From positions 1 to 32,389 of the forward strand of contig NZ_BAAAHE010000004.1 in assembly GCF_039525035.1 (NCBI RefSeq): a stretch of DNA of 32,389 bases. The letters run 5' to 3'. Shown here piece by piece: positions 16,458-23,920 of this stretch; within the stretch, counting starts at the first letter, position 1, and every line of letters begins with the position of its first letter. Below the pieces are notes generated by a model that was given only the letters and a program-made list of their open reading frames with translations, had not been told where the DNA came from and ran no database searches. This stretch comes from Sporichthya brevicatena. Its GTDB lineage: Bacteria; Actinomycetota; Actinomycetes; Sporichthyales; Sporichthyaceae. The position numbers were made by a program, and so were the translations under genes.

Positions 16458-17090
16458 ATGCGCACTCGCAGGTACACGCAGCTTCCCTGGACGCGGGGAG
16501 TCGCCGTGTCGGCGCTGGTCCTGGGGCTGGTTGCGACCAGCCCCTCCGGCGCCGGGGCGCAGGAAGGACGGCCGTCGGCCGGATCGCACGAGGTGAGTCA
16601 GAAGAACCTGCAGTTCAACCCGTTCGAGATGACCGTCACCGTCGGCGACACCGTCCACTGGACGAACTACGAGACCGACCAGACGATCCACAGTGTCGTG
16701 CAGCAGGGCGGGGCGGAGATCAACTCGCCGGACATCCCGCCGGGGGCCCACTTCGAGTGGACCTTCACCCAGGTCGCCGACTACACGCTGACGTGCCGGT
16801 TCCACCCGGACATGTTCATGACGATGCACGTCGTCGACGCCAAGGCGGCCAAGCCCGCGAAGGGGGCCAAGGACGGCAAGTCCACCGGCAAGTCCACCGG
16901 CAAGAAGACGGACGCCAAGAAGGCGGGTGGCAAGAAGGCCGACAAGCCGAAGAAGGCGCCGGCGGCGCCGCCGGTGAACCACGACGCCCACGCGGAGTCG
17001 GCGAAGAAGTCGATCCCGGCCCCGCCGCCGGGGCCGCCGGAGTCGACGATCCCGGGTGTCGCGGGACTGCCGATCCGGCCGGAGCGGTGA
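16458..17090 (+). CDS. Plastocyanin-like copper protein with lysine-rich tail
   Basis: A 210-residue exported cupredoxin. The signal peptide runs to about residue 34 (GAGAQE). The fold is marked by NPFEMTVTVGDTVHWTNYE, His78 (QTIHSV) and CRFHPDM (Cys113, His116, Met119), a complete type 1 copper site with the same C-x2-HP-x-M spacing as the propeller protein. Residues about 125-165 are a low-complexity Lys/Ala/Gly/Ser/Thr tail with repeated STGK, followed by a Pro-rich end (PAPPPGPPES). ATG 16458 is preferred because GAGGAG lies seven bases upstream; ATG 16404, which overlaps the copCD stop, and ATG 16443 are alternatives. It is probably an electron or copper carrier for the locus. The basic tail may bind acidic wall polymer. 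Confidence 0.88.
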   Translation: MRTRRYTQLPWTRGVAVSALVLGLVATSPSGAGAQEGRPSAGSHEVSQKNLQFNPFEMTVTVGDTVHWTNYETDQTIHSVVQQGGAEINSPDIPPGAHFEWTFTQVADYTLTCRFHPDMFMTMHVVDAKAAKPAKGAKDGKSTGKSTGKKTDAKKAGGKKADKPKKAPAAPPVNHDAHAESAKKSIPAPPPGPPESTIPGVAGLPIRPER

Positions 17091-17097
17091 GTTAGTA

Positions 17098-17114
17098 CCT
17101 GACGAGAAGTCAGG
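17098..17114. terminator. Short hairpin between convergent copper locus and ispH
   Basis: CCTGAC and GTCAGG pair around GAGAA. It sits between the last copper gene and ispH and overlaps the ispH stop codon region. The stem is only six bases and has no U-tract, so it is a weak candidate. Confidence 0.4.
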
Positions 17115-18090
17115 CGCCGGGGCGGCGCTGCTCCTTCATCCCCCGCAGTTCCTTCGGGAGGCTGAAGAGCAGCGTCTCCTCGGCGGACCGCACTTCCTCG
17201 ACGTCGCCGAAGCCGCGCTCGGCGAGGTACTCCAGCAGGCCGCGGACGAGCACCTCGGGCACCGAGGCGCCGCTGCTGACGCCGATGGTGCCGACGCCGT
17301 CCAGCCAGGTCTCGTCGACCTCGCCGGCGTGGTCGATCAGGTGCGCGTCCTTCGCCCCGTACTCGCGGGCGACCTCGACCAGGCGCACCGAGTTCGAGGA
17401 GTTGCGCGAGCCGACCACGAGGAACAGGTCGCACTGACCGGCCATCTGCTTCACCGCGACCTGACGGTTCTGGGTGGCGTAGCAGATGTCGTCGCTCGGC
17501 GGGTCGACGAGCGCGGGGAAGCGTTCGCGCAGCTTGCCGACGGTGGCGACGGTCTCGTCGACCGAGAGCGTCGTCTGCGACAGCCAGACCACGTGCTCGG
17601 GGTTGCGGACCTGCACGTTGGCGACGTCGTCGGGGCCGTCGACGAGGTGGATGTGCTCGGGGGCCTCGCCGGAGGTGCCGATGACCTCCTCGTGGCCCTC
17701 GTGGCCGATCAGGAGGATGTCGTAGTCCTGCGCGGCGAACCGGCGGGCCTCGTTGTGGACCTTGGTGACCAACGGGCAGGTCGCGTCGATCGTCCGCAGC
17801 GACCGCTCCGCCGCCTCGGTGTGCACGACCGGCGCGACGCCGTGGGCGGAGAACACGACCAGCGAGCCCTCAGGCACCTCGTCGGTCTCGTCGACGAAGA
17901 TCGCGCCGCGCTCGCGCAGCGTCGCGACCACGTGCTGGTTGTGGACGATCTCCTTGCGCACGTAGACCGGAGCGCCGTGGAGTTCCAGGGCCTTCTCGAC
18001 GGTCTGCACCGCGCGGTCGACACCCGCGCAGTAACCCCGCGGGGCGGCGAGGAGCACGCGGCGGCGGGCGGGAGCGGCGGGAGAAGTCAC
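17110..18090 (-). CDS. ispH: 4-hydroxy-3-methylbut-2-enyl diphosphate reductase
   Basis: The last enzyme of the MEP isoprenoid pathway. It is an iron-sulphur protein that reduces HMBPP to isopentenyl and dimethylallyl diphosphate. The three cluster cysteines are present: Cys21 in [12 protein letters not shown], Cys105 in [10 protein letters not shown] and Cys203 in ICYATQNRQ. Substrate histidines appear in VHNQHV, SAHGV and HEGHEE. Its 326 residues match the family. GTG 18090 has TAGAGT six bases upstream (18097-18102, minus strand), so the transcript is probably leaderless; a ribosome site directly abutting the start is less likely. It is convergent with the copper locus and runs in the same direction as rmuC, 26 bases upstream. 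Confidence 0.97.
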   Translation of the reverse strand: MTSPAAPARRRVLLAAPRGYCAGVDRAVQTVEKALELHGAPVYVRKEIVHNQHVVATLRERGAIFVDETDEVPEGSLVVFSAHGVAPVVHTEAAERSLRTIDATCPLVTKVHNEARRFAAQDYDILLIGHEGHEEVIGTSGEAPEHIHLVDGPDDVANVQVRNPEHVVWLSQTTLSVDETVATVGKLRERFPALVDPPSDDICYATQNRQVAVKQMAGQCDLFLVVGSRNSSNSVRLVEVAREYGAKDAHLIDHAGEVDETWLDGVGTIGVSSGASVPEVLVRGLLEYLAERGFGDVEEVRSAEETLLFSLPKELRGMKEQRRPGA

Positions 18091-18116
18091 CCCTCCACTC
18101 TAGGTCGAGAGCTGGA

Positions 18117-19160
18117 TCACGGCCGCAGCAGTTCCGGGGCGGTGAGCGGCCGGGCGCACGCGTCGGCCCCGCGCGGCGCGGGGAGGTCGTCACCCACCAC
18201 GCGCAGTTCCTGCAACCGGCGGGCGGTGACCAGCACGCGGCTCTCCAGCGATCCGGCGGTCGCGTTGTAATCCGCGACCGCACGGTTGAGCGAGCGACCG
18301 AGCCGGTCGACGTGCTCGCCCATCGTGGCCAGGCGGGCGTAGAGCTCCCGGCCGAGGTCGAACACCTCGCGGGCGTGGGTGGTCAGGCTGTCCTGCTGCC
18401 AGCTCCAGGCGACGGTGCGCAGCATCGCGACCAGCGTCGTGGGGGTGGCGATGATCACGCGGGCGCCGAGGGCGTGCTCCAGCAGGGCGGGGTCGCGTTC
18501 GAGCGCGGGGGACAGGAACGCCTCGCCCGGCAGGAACAGCACGACGAACTCGGGGCTGCCGGCCACGCTGCGCCAGTACTCCTTGCCCGCGAGCTGGTCG
18601 ACATGGGTCCGCAGCGCCCGGGCGTGGGCGCGCAGGCGCTCCTCGCGGCGGGCCTCGTCCGGCGCCGCGCTCGCCTCCAGGTACGCGGCGAGCGAGACCT
18701 TGGCGTCGACCACGATCGTGCGCCCGCCGGTGAGCCGGACGACCAGGTCCGGCCGGAGCGTGCCGTCGGCGGTCGCGGTGCTGACCTGCTCGGTGAAGTC
18801 GCAGTGCGGGGCCATCCCGGCCAGCTCCACGACGCGGCGCAGCTGCAGCTCGCCCCAGCGACCGCGGGTCTGCGGGGCGCGCAGGGCGGTCAACAGTTCG
18901 CCCGTCCGCATCGCGAGGGCTTCGGTCGCCTCCCGCGTCATGCTCACCTGCTGGGTGAGCGCGCCGTACGCGCCGGCGCGGGCGAGTTCGAGCTCCCGGA
19001 GGCGGACCTCCAGGCGGCCGAGGGTGTCGTCGAGGTCGCCCGGCGGGACCGGGCGGCGCTCGCTCGGCCTGTTCCGGTCGGCGAGGCGGACGGCCACGGT
19101 GACGCCGAGGACGGCGCCCAGCACCAGCCCCAGGAGGAACACCGATCCCAGTTCGATCAT
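18117..19160 (-). CDS. rmuC: DNA recombination protein RmuC
   Basis: A 347-residue RmuC-family protein with an N-terminal membrane segment (about 4-25) and a helical, probably coiled-coil stretch to about 95. The nuclease-like core has GRWGELQLRRVVELAGM, RPDLVVRLTGGRTIVVDAKVSL and FVVLFLPGEAFLSPAL, with IIATPTTLVAMLRTVAWSW near 235. The family was named for its effect on inversion of short repeats and shares the restriction-endonuclease-like fold (D...DxK, here PDLV and VDAKV). ATG 19160 has CATCGT seven bases upstream. Its end lies 26 bases from the ispH start, within which ispH has its own -10. Confidence 0.93.
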   Translation of the reverse strand: MIELGSVFLLGLVLGAVLGVTVAVRLADRNRPSERRPVPPGDLDDTLGRLEVRLRELELARAGAYGALTQQVSMTREATEALAMRTGELLTALRAPQTRGRWGELQLRRVVELAGMAPHCDFTEQVSTATADGTLRPDLVVRLTGGRTIVVDAKVSLAAYLEASAAPDEARREERLRAHARALRTHVDQLAGKEYWRSVAGSPEFVVLFLPGEAFLSPALERDPALLEHALGARVIIATPTTLVAMLRTVAWSWQQDSLTTHAREVFDLGRELYARLATMGEHVDRLGRSLNRAVADYNATAGSLESRVLVTARRLQELRVVGDDLPAPRGADACARPLTAPELLRP

Positions 19161-19281
19161 GCGTCACACGATGCCGGGGACCACCGACAGTTCGGCCCCG
19201 GTCACGTCTGGTGCGTCCCGATTCGCCCGGTCTAGGGTTCGGCGCAGGTCCTGGGGAGGCCGCGGGTTGGGGGACTCGGCG

Positions 19282-20151
19282 ATGGCAGTTCTTTCGGCGA
19301 CACGACGGTTCCGGGCGGTCGCGACGGCGACGGCGCTGCTCGCCGCCCTGACTCCCGCGGCCACGCCGGCCGCGGCGGCGCGCAAGCCGGCGCCGGTCGT
19401 CGCCGTCGCGCTCGGGGACTCGATCACGCGCGGCTTCAACGCGTGCGGCTTCTACCGGGACTGCCCGAAGCGGTCCTGGAGCACCGGCGGCGACGCCGCC
19501 GTCCGCAGCCACGCACAGCGGCTGCCGGTGGCGACCGGGGTGCGGATCCGGGCGGTCAACCTCGCCCGCAGCGGGGCGAAGGCCGCGGCGCTGGCCGGGC
19601 AGGCGGCTCAGGCGGCGGAGGCCAGGGCGCGGTACGTCACGGTCGAGATCGGTGCGAACGACGTCTGCACCTCCTCCGAGGACGCGATGACGCCGGTGGC
19701 GGACTACCGCGCCGCGATCCGGGAGGGCCTGGAGGTGCTGCGCACCGGGGCGCCGCAGGCGCGGGTGCTCGTGGCGAGCATCCCCGACGTCGGGCGGCTG
19801 TGGGAGATCGGCAAGGGCCGCTGGCAGGTCCGCCAGGTGTGGGACCGGCTCGACGTCTGCCCGTCGATGCTCGCATACCCCACCTCCGAGCGGCGGGAGG
19901 ACGTCGAGCGCCGCGAGCGCGTCCGGACGCGGGTGAAGCAGTTCAATGCGGTGCTGGAGGCCGAGTGCGCCGCGTACGGGCCGCAGTGCCGCTACGACGG
20001 CGGGGCCGTGTTCCGGGCGCGGTTCCAGCTCGGGCAGGTCAGCAAGTGGGACTACTTCCACCCGAGCACGTCCGGGCAGCGCCTGCTCGCGGAGGTCAGC
20101 TGGAAGGCGGGGTTCTTCGCGGCTGAACCGGCCCGCGCGGGCGGTGCGTAG
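19282..20151 (+). CDS. Secreted SGNH/GDSL-type hydrolase
   Basis: A 289-residue exported esterase or lipase of the SGNH fold. The signal peptide is Ala-rich and ends near residue 33. Catalytic blocks are visible: GDSIT with Ser47, NLARSGA (block II Gly98), GANDVC (Asn126, block III) and DYFHPS with Asp257 and His260. Six cysteines (C55, C61, C129 and three between residues about 190 and 235) suggest three disulphides, as in secreted actinobacterial lipases of this fold. GGGGGA stands seven bases before ATG 19282. TAGGGT at 19233-19238 is a possible -10. The substrate is unknown. It is followed after 11 bases by ychF, which has its own -10. Confidence 0.88.
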   Translation: MAVLSATRRFRAVATATALLAALTPAATPAAAARKPAPVVAVALGDSITRGFNACGFYRDCPKRSWSTGGDAAVRSHAQRLPVATGVRIRAVNLARSGAKAAALAGQAAQAAEARARYVTVEIGANDVCTSSEDAMTPVADYRAAIREGLEVLRTGAPQARVLVASIPDVGRLWEIGKGRWQVRQVWDRLDVCPSMLAYPTSERREDVERRERVRTRVKQFNAVLEAECAAYGPQCRYDGGAVFRARFQLGQVSKWDYFHPSTSGQRLLAEVSWKAGFFAAEPARAGGA

Positions 20152-20162
20152 ACTCCCGCCAC

Positions 20163-21248
20163 GTGAGTCTCACCATCGGGATCGTCGGCCTGCCCAACGT
20201 CGGCAAGTCCACCCTCTTCAACGCCCTGACCAAGAACGACGTGCTCGCGGCGAACTACCCGTTCGCGACGATCGAGCCGAACGTCGGCGTCGTGGGCGTC
20301 CCGGACCCGCGCCTGGAGAAGCTGGCGGAGATCTTCGGCTCGGCCAAGATCATCCCGGCCACCGTGAGCTTCGTGGACATCGCCGGCATCGTGAAGGGCG
20401 CCTCCGAGGGCCAGGGCCTCGGAAACAAGTTCCTCGCGAACATCCGTGAGTCGGACGCGATCTGCCAGGTGATCCGGGTCTTCAACGACCCGGACGTCGT
20501 CCACGTCGACGGCGTCGTGTCGCCGAAGGCCGACATGGAGACGATCAACACCGAGCTGATCCTCGCCGACCTCCAGACGATCGAGAAGGTCTTGCCGCGC
20601 CTGCAGAAGGAGACGCGGCTCTCGAAGGACCTCGCGAAGGCGAACGCCGCGACCCTCGACGCCGTCCTGGCCGCGCAGGAGGTCCTGAACTCCGGGCGCA
20701 CGATCTACGCCGCGGGCCTCGACCCCGCGCCGCTGAAAGAGCTGCACCTGCTCACCGCGAAGCCGTTCCTCTACGTCTTCAACATGGACTCCGGCGAGCT
20801 CGGCGACGAGGCCCTCAAGGCCGAGCTCCGCGCCCTCGTCGCCCCGAGCGAGGCGATCTTCCTCGACGCGAAGATCGAGTCCGAGCTGATCGAGCTCGAC
20901 GAGGACGAGGCCCTCGAACTGCTCCAGTCCACGGGCCAGGAGGAGTCGGGCCTGAACCTGCTCGCCCGCGTCGGCTTCGCGACCCTCGGCCTGCAGACCT
21001 ATCTGACGGCGGGTCCGAAGGAAGCCCGGGCCTGGACCATCCACAAGGGCGACACCGCCCCCGAGGCCGCCGGCGTCATCCACTCCGACTTCCAGCGCGG
21101 CTTCATCAAGGCCGAGGTCGTCGCCTTCGACGACCTCGTCGCCGCCGGCTCCATGGCCGAGGCCAAGGCCCGCGGCCAGGTCCGCATCGAGGGCAAGGAC
21201 TACGTCATGCGCGACGGCGACGTCGTGGAGTTCCGCTTCAACGTCTGA
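20163..21248 (+). CDS. ychF: Redox-regulated ATPase YchF (Obg-like)
   Basis: A universally conserved P-loop protein of 361 residues that prefers ATP over GTP and associates with ribosomes. The N-terminal P-loop is GLPNVGKST (9-17), followed by NYPFATIEPN and the G3 motif DIAGIVKGAS. G4 is modified (NMDS in place of NKxD), which is the family's ATP-preferring feature. The C-terminal TGS domain begins near LQTYLTAGPKEARAWTI and ends GDVVEFRFNV. GTG 20163 has TAGACT (20149-20154) eight bases upstream, overlapping the end of the SGNH gene, and no ribosome site is visible, so it is probably leaderless. Confidence 0.97.
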   Translation: MSLTIGIVGLPNVGKSTLFNALTKNDVLAANYPFATIEPNVGVVGVPDPRLEKLAEIFGSAKIIPATVSFVDIAGIVKGASEGQGLGNKFLANIRESDAICQVIRVFNDPDVVHVDGVVSPKADMETINTELILADLQTIEKVLPRLQKETRLSKDLAKANAATLDAVLAAQEVLNSGRTIYAAGLDPAPLKELHLLTAKPFLYVFNMDSGELGDEALKAELRALVAPSEAIFLDAKIESELIELDEDEALELLQSTGQEESGLNLLARVGFATLGLQTYLTAGPKEARAWTIHKGDTAPEAAGVIHSDFQRGFIKAEVVAFDDLVAAGSMAEAKARGQVRIEGKDYVMRDGDVVEFRFNV

Positions 21249-21257
21249 TGTCTCGTA

Positions 21258-21301
21258 ACGTCAGCGGGATCGCGCGTCATAGCGCTCGATCTCGCTGACG
21301 T
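21258..21301. terminator. Bidirectional terminator between ychF and a convergent gene
   Basis: ACGTCAGCGGGATCG (21258-21272) pairs with CGATCTCGCTGACGT (21287-21301) over 15 bases with a single G-T wobble. There is a partly paired 14-base inner loop. It is placed squarely between two convergent stop codons, so it likely serves both genes. Confidence 0.75.
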
Positions 21302-21316
21302 CACGGGGGATGCGGG

Positions 21317-21772
21317 TCAGCCGAGGACGGTCTTGCAGGACTGGCAGAACCGGACGGCCATGAGGCCGGAACCGTCGGTGGCCATCACGGGGTTGCCGCT
21401 GATCAACTGCTCGATGGCGTTCGGGGTGTTCTCGATGCGGCCCCACCCCTCGAACAGGCCGGTGGAGTCCGGGTTCTCGCCGCGGACCTTGCAGACGCCG
21501 CCGGGGAGGTGGGCGGTCGAGCCGGTGACCTGGCCGTAGGAGGAGTACGTCACGGTCGCGGGGCCGAGCCAGAGCTCGCCGGCACGGGCGCGGGTCCGGG
21601 CCTGGGCGGCTGCGCTGGTCACGGGCGTGCGGGCGCCCCCGCCGGAGCTTCCACCGGAACTGCGGGGCCGGGCGGCGGTCGGGGTGATCAGGCCGGCTCG
21701 TTCGGCCTGACGACGGCAGACGACGTCGCGGCAGTCGGATCGGTCGTGGGAACGGCATCGGTACGCAGGCAC
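21317..21772 (-). CDS. Hypothetical protein with terminal cysteine clusters
   Basis: A 151-residue protein I do not recognise. Its N-terminus is basic and Cys/His-rich (CRSHDRSDCRDVVCRRQ), a middle stretch of about 30 residues is Ser/Gly/Ala/Arg-rich and probably disordered, and a compact C-terminal part follows from about residue 65. It ends in FCQSCKTVLG, a C-x2-C pair. The cysteines could bind zinc. There is no signal peptide or membrane segment. GTG 21772 has TAAGCT six bases upstream (21779-21784, minus strand), supporting this start and a leaderless message. It is convergent with ychF and divergent from higBA. Confidence 0.65.
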   Translation of the reverse strand: MPAYRCRSHDRSDCRDVVCRRQAERAGLITPTAARPRSSGGSSGGGARTPVTSAAAQARTRARAGELWLGPATVTYSSYGQVTGSTAHLPGGVCKVRGENPDSTGLFEGWGRIENTPNAIEQLISGNPVMATDGSGLMAVRFCQSCKTVLG

Positions 21773-21849
21773 CGCGTGAGCTTAACCAAGGCAGGCATTC
21801 CAGCCCCGGGGGGTGGGGCTGCACCCGAAGGCCCCGCTGGACTTCGCGC

Positions 21850-21885
21850 ATAACGTATTGCGTTAATAACGCAACGCGTTATCCT
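21850..21885 (+). promoter_or_regulatory. higBA promoter with 33-base palindromic operator
   Basis: Bases 21850-21882 form a palindrome centred on A21866, with 14 of 16 positions matching between arms; the core is TTGCGTTA-A-TAACGCAA. The repeated half-site is TAACG/CGTTA. TTGCGT (21858-21863) and TATCCT (21880-21885) have -35/-10 character, 16 bases apart, and GTG 21893 follows seven bases later. The palindrome thus covers the whole promoter. HigA-type antitoxins commonly repress their own operon from such sites. The stretch is much more A/T-rich than its surroundings. Confidence 0.7.
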
Positions 21886-21892
21886 GGAGCCC

Positions 21893-22174
21893 GTGATCAG
21901 GTCGTTCGCGGACCGCGAGACGGAACGACTGTGGCAGCGCGATCGGGTCAGATCCATCGACCCGCGCATCCTGCGCACAGCACTGCGCAAGCTCGCGATC
22001 CTTGACGCGGCCGTGACGCTCAACGACCTCGCGGTACCGCCCGGCAACCGACTGGAGGCGCTCCGTGGAGTTCGGCGCGGACAGCACAGCATCCGGATCA
22101 ACGACCAGTGGCGAATCTGCTTCACCTGGACCGAGCTGGGTGCTGAGGACGTCGAGATCGTGGACTATCACTGA
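21893..22174 (+). CDS. higB: HigB-type toxin (RelE superfamily)
   Basis: A 93-residue toxin of the killer-protein/HigB family, which cleaves mRNA at the ribosome. Recognisable are the N-terminal IRSFADRETERLW, the helical RILRTALRKLAILDAA, the NDLAVPPGNRLEALRG segment and the closing strands HSIRINDQWRICFTW and VEIVDYH. The order toxin first, antitoxin second is the HigBA arrangement. GTG 21893 has TATCCT seven bases upstream. The antitoxin starts a few bases after its stop, so the pair is one operon under the palindromic operator. Confidence 0.93.
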   Translation: MIRSFADRETERLWQRDRVRSIDPRILRTALRKLAILDAAVTLNDLAVPPGNRLEALRGVRRGQHSIRINDQWRICFTWTELGAEDVEIVDYH

Positions 22175-22189
22175 GGAGGTGTGACGTCG

Positions 22190-22483
22190 GTGAAGAAGCT
22201 CGACCCGATCCACCCGGGTGAGGTGTTGATGGCGGATTTCATCGAGCCACTGGGGGTCACTCAGCACAAGGTGGCGGTCGCGATCGGTGTCCCGCCCCGT
22301 CGGATCAACGAGATCGTCCACGGGAAGCGCCGCATCTCTGCGGACACGGCCCTGCGCCTCGCGCGGTACTTCGGGACCAGCGACCTGTTCTGGGTCAACC
22401 TGCAGAACCGTTACGACCTGGAGGTCGAGCGCGACGCCCTCGGCGACACGCTGGACCGGATCGAGCCGCTGCGTTCGGCCTGA
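22190..22483 (+). CDS. higA: HigA-type antitoxin (XRE helix-turn-helix)
   Basis: A 97-residue antitoxin and autorepressor. It begins KKLDPIHPGEVLMADFIEPLG, the HigA N-terminus, and has an XRE-type helix-turn-helix at about 20-60 (VTQHKVAVAIGVPPRRINEI, then HGKRRISADTALRLARYFG). It ends SDLFWVNLQNRYDLEVER, also typical. GAGGAGG at 22173-22179 is ten bases before GTG 22190 but only one base before the in-frame GTG 22181, so 22190 is preferred; the longer form would add three residues. It should neutralise HigB and bind the palindrome at 21850-21882. Confidence 0.93.
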   Translation: MKKLDPIHPGEVLMADFIEPLGVTQHKVAVAIGVPPRRINEIVHGKRRISADTALRLARYFGTSDLFWVNLQNRYDLEVERDALGDTLDRIEPLRSA

Positions 22484-22525
22484 CGGACCTGCCGCTCGGG
22501 GCTCCGACGGTCCAGAATCGGGGTC

Positions 22526-22990
22526 ATGCCGACTGTCGTGGATTTCGTGAACGTCTCGACCGCGGGGCTGGAGTCGTCGCCGGTGGCGGAGGCGCTGGCG
22601 GGGCTGCGGGCGAACGAGGCCCGGTACTTCCAGAACAAGTACGGGCACGAGTTCGCGACCGAGCCGGCGGCGAAGGCGAAGCAGGCGGTCGCCTACGTGG
22701 CCAAGATCCTCAAGAACGAGCGGGACATCGTCATCGACTCCAAGCCGCTGGAGGCGACGTCCTTCGAGGTCGAGGGGATGCGCTGGACGTACGTCTTCTA
22801 CGAGTCGGGCCTGTCGATCAACGTGCTCTACACGCTGGAGCCGGGCGGGAAGCGGGCCGTTGGGTTCAAGCTCTCCGACGGCATGGAGGTCCCGGCGGAG
22901 CTCGCGGACAAGTTCAAGTTCGCCCGCCAGAAGTCGAAGCTCGCCGGGACGATCCGCGGGTCGTACTTCGTCATCAAGGGCGAGTACTGA
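22526..22990 (+). CDS. Hypothetical protein
   Basis: A 154-residue soluble protein I cannot name. It is Lys-rich for this genome (KFKFARQKSKLAGT, AKAKQAVAYVAKILKNER). It reads as a helical N-terminal half (about 15-65) followed by a beta-rich half (IVIDSKPLEATSF, MRWTYVFYESGLSINVLYTL, GTIRGSYFVIKGEY). No catalytic motif, signal peptide or membrane segment is seen. ATG 22526 has CAGAAT (22513-22518) seven bases upstream, a leaderless layout. It stands 42 bases after higA but has its own start signals. Confidence 0.6.
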   Translation: MPTVVDFVNVSTAGLESSPVAEALAGLRANEARYFQNKYGHEFATEPAAKAKQAVAYVAKILKNERDIVIDSKPLEATSFEVEGMRWTYVFYESGLSINVLYTLEPGGKRAVGFKLSDGMEVPAELADKFKFARQKSKLAGTIRGSYFVIKGEY

Positions 22991-23012
22991 GGAACGTCCT
23001 AGGGTGGGTCCC

Positions 23013-23477
23013 ATGACCTTCCTGGAGCGCCTGGGGGCGGCGCTGAACGGACCGTCCGGGAGTCTGGAAGCCCTCTGGGACTCCCTCGACGTCCGGGACC
23101 ACGCCCGGCGCCTGGTCGTCGCCCACTACCTCGCGGACGTGCAGCGGGACCTGGAGTCCGAGGTCCGCTGGGACGAACTCGCGCTGATGCTGGCCGACCA
23201 GGTCACCGACGAGGCGCTGCAGGAGATTCACCCCACGCTGACCGTCGCCGGGTTCGTGCCGTCGCTGCAGCTCAACCTGGCCGACAGCTACCGCCGGATG
23301 GGCCGCTTCGACGAGGCGGCGACGGCGCTGGACCGCTCGGTCGCGCTCAACGGGCACCTGCCGCCGAGCGGCGGCGAGCAGGGGGAGTACCGGCAGTTGA
23401 TCCTCGACGCGCAGCGCCGGGTCGGGGAGCTGATCGCCGCGCGCGACAGCGCCGACGTGCTGGCCAAGCACGCATGA
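23013..23477 (+). CDS. Hypothetical protein with TPR-like segment
   Basis: A 154-residue, mostly helical protein. The stretch [20 protein letters not shown], continuing [13 protein letters not shown], reads like one or two tetratricopeptide repeats, and the N-terminal [20 protein letters not shown] looks helical. It may be a small protein-binding factor; no enzyme motif is visible. ATG 23013 has TAGGGT (23000-23005) seven bases upstream, so it probably has its own leaderless promoter. Its last four bases overlap the rnhA start (ATGA), which couples the two genes. Confidence 0.6.
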   Translation: MTFLERLGAALNGPSGSLEALWDSLDVRDHARRLVVAHYLADVQRDLESEVRWDELALMLADQVTDEALQEIHPTLTVAGFVPSLQLNLADSYRRMGRFDEAATALDRSVALNGHLPPSGGEQGEYRQLILDAQRRVGELIAARDSADVLAKHA

Positions 23478-23920
23478 ACGTCGTCATCCACACCGACGGC
23501 GGCTGCACGCCCAACCCCGGCCCCGGCGGCTGGGGCGCAGTGCTGCGCTACGGCGACCACATGCGCGAGCTCTTCGGTGGGGACCCCGGCACCACCACCA
23601 ACAACCGCATGGAGCTGACGGCCCCGATCATGGCGCTGGAGGCGCTCACCCGGCCCGTGGTCGTGCAGCTGTACACGGACAGCACGTACGTCCGGAACGG
23701 GATCACCAGCTGGATGCGCTCGTGGGAGCGCAACGGCTGGCTGACCGCGGCCAAGCAGCCGGTGAAGAACGTCGACCTGTGGCAGCGGCTCAAGTCCGCG
23801 TGCGACAAGCACGAGGTGCACTGGCACTGGGTCAAGGGCCACGACGGCGTCGCCGACAACGAGCTCGCCGACCAGCTCGCCACCCGCGGCATGCAGGCCG
23901 CGATGGCCGTCAGCCGGTGA
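23474..23920 (+). CDS. rnhA: Ribonuclease HI
   Basis: This enzyme removes the RNA strand of RNA-DNA hybrids, such as R-loops and Okazaki primers. The 148-residue product has all catalytic acids in the expected places: Asp8 (HTDGG), Glu47 (NNRMEL), Asp69 (YTDST) and Asp133 (NELADQLA). His123 (WVKGHDG) matches the active-site histidine loop. The basic handle segment [20 protein letters not shown] is also present, as in the E. coli enzyme. The start overlaps the preceding gene by four bases. Its 3' end overlaps the convergent oxidoreductase gene by 11 bases. Confidence 0.96.
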   Translation: MNVVIHTDGGCTPNPGPGGWGAVLRYGDHMRELFGGDPGTTTNNRMELTAPIMALEALTRPVVVQLYTDSTYVRNGITSWMRSWERNGWLTAAKQPVKNVDLWQRLKSACDKHEVHWHWVKGHDGVADNELADQLATRGMQAAMAVSR

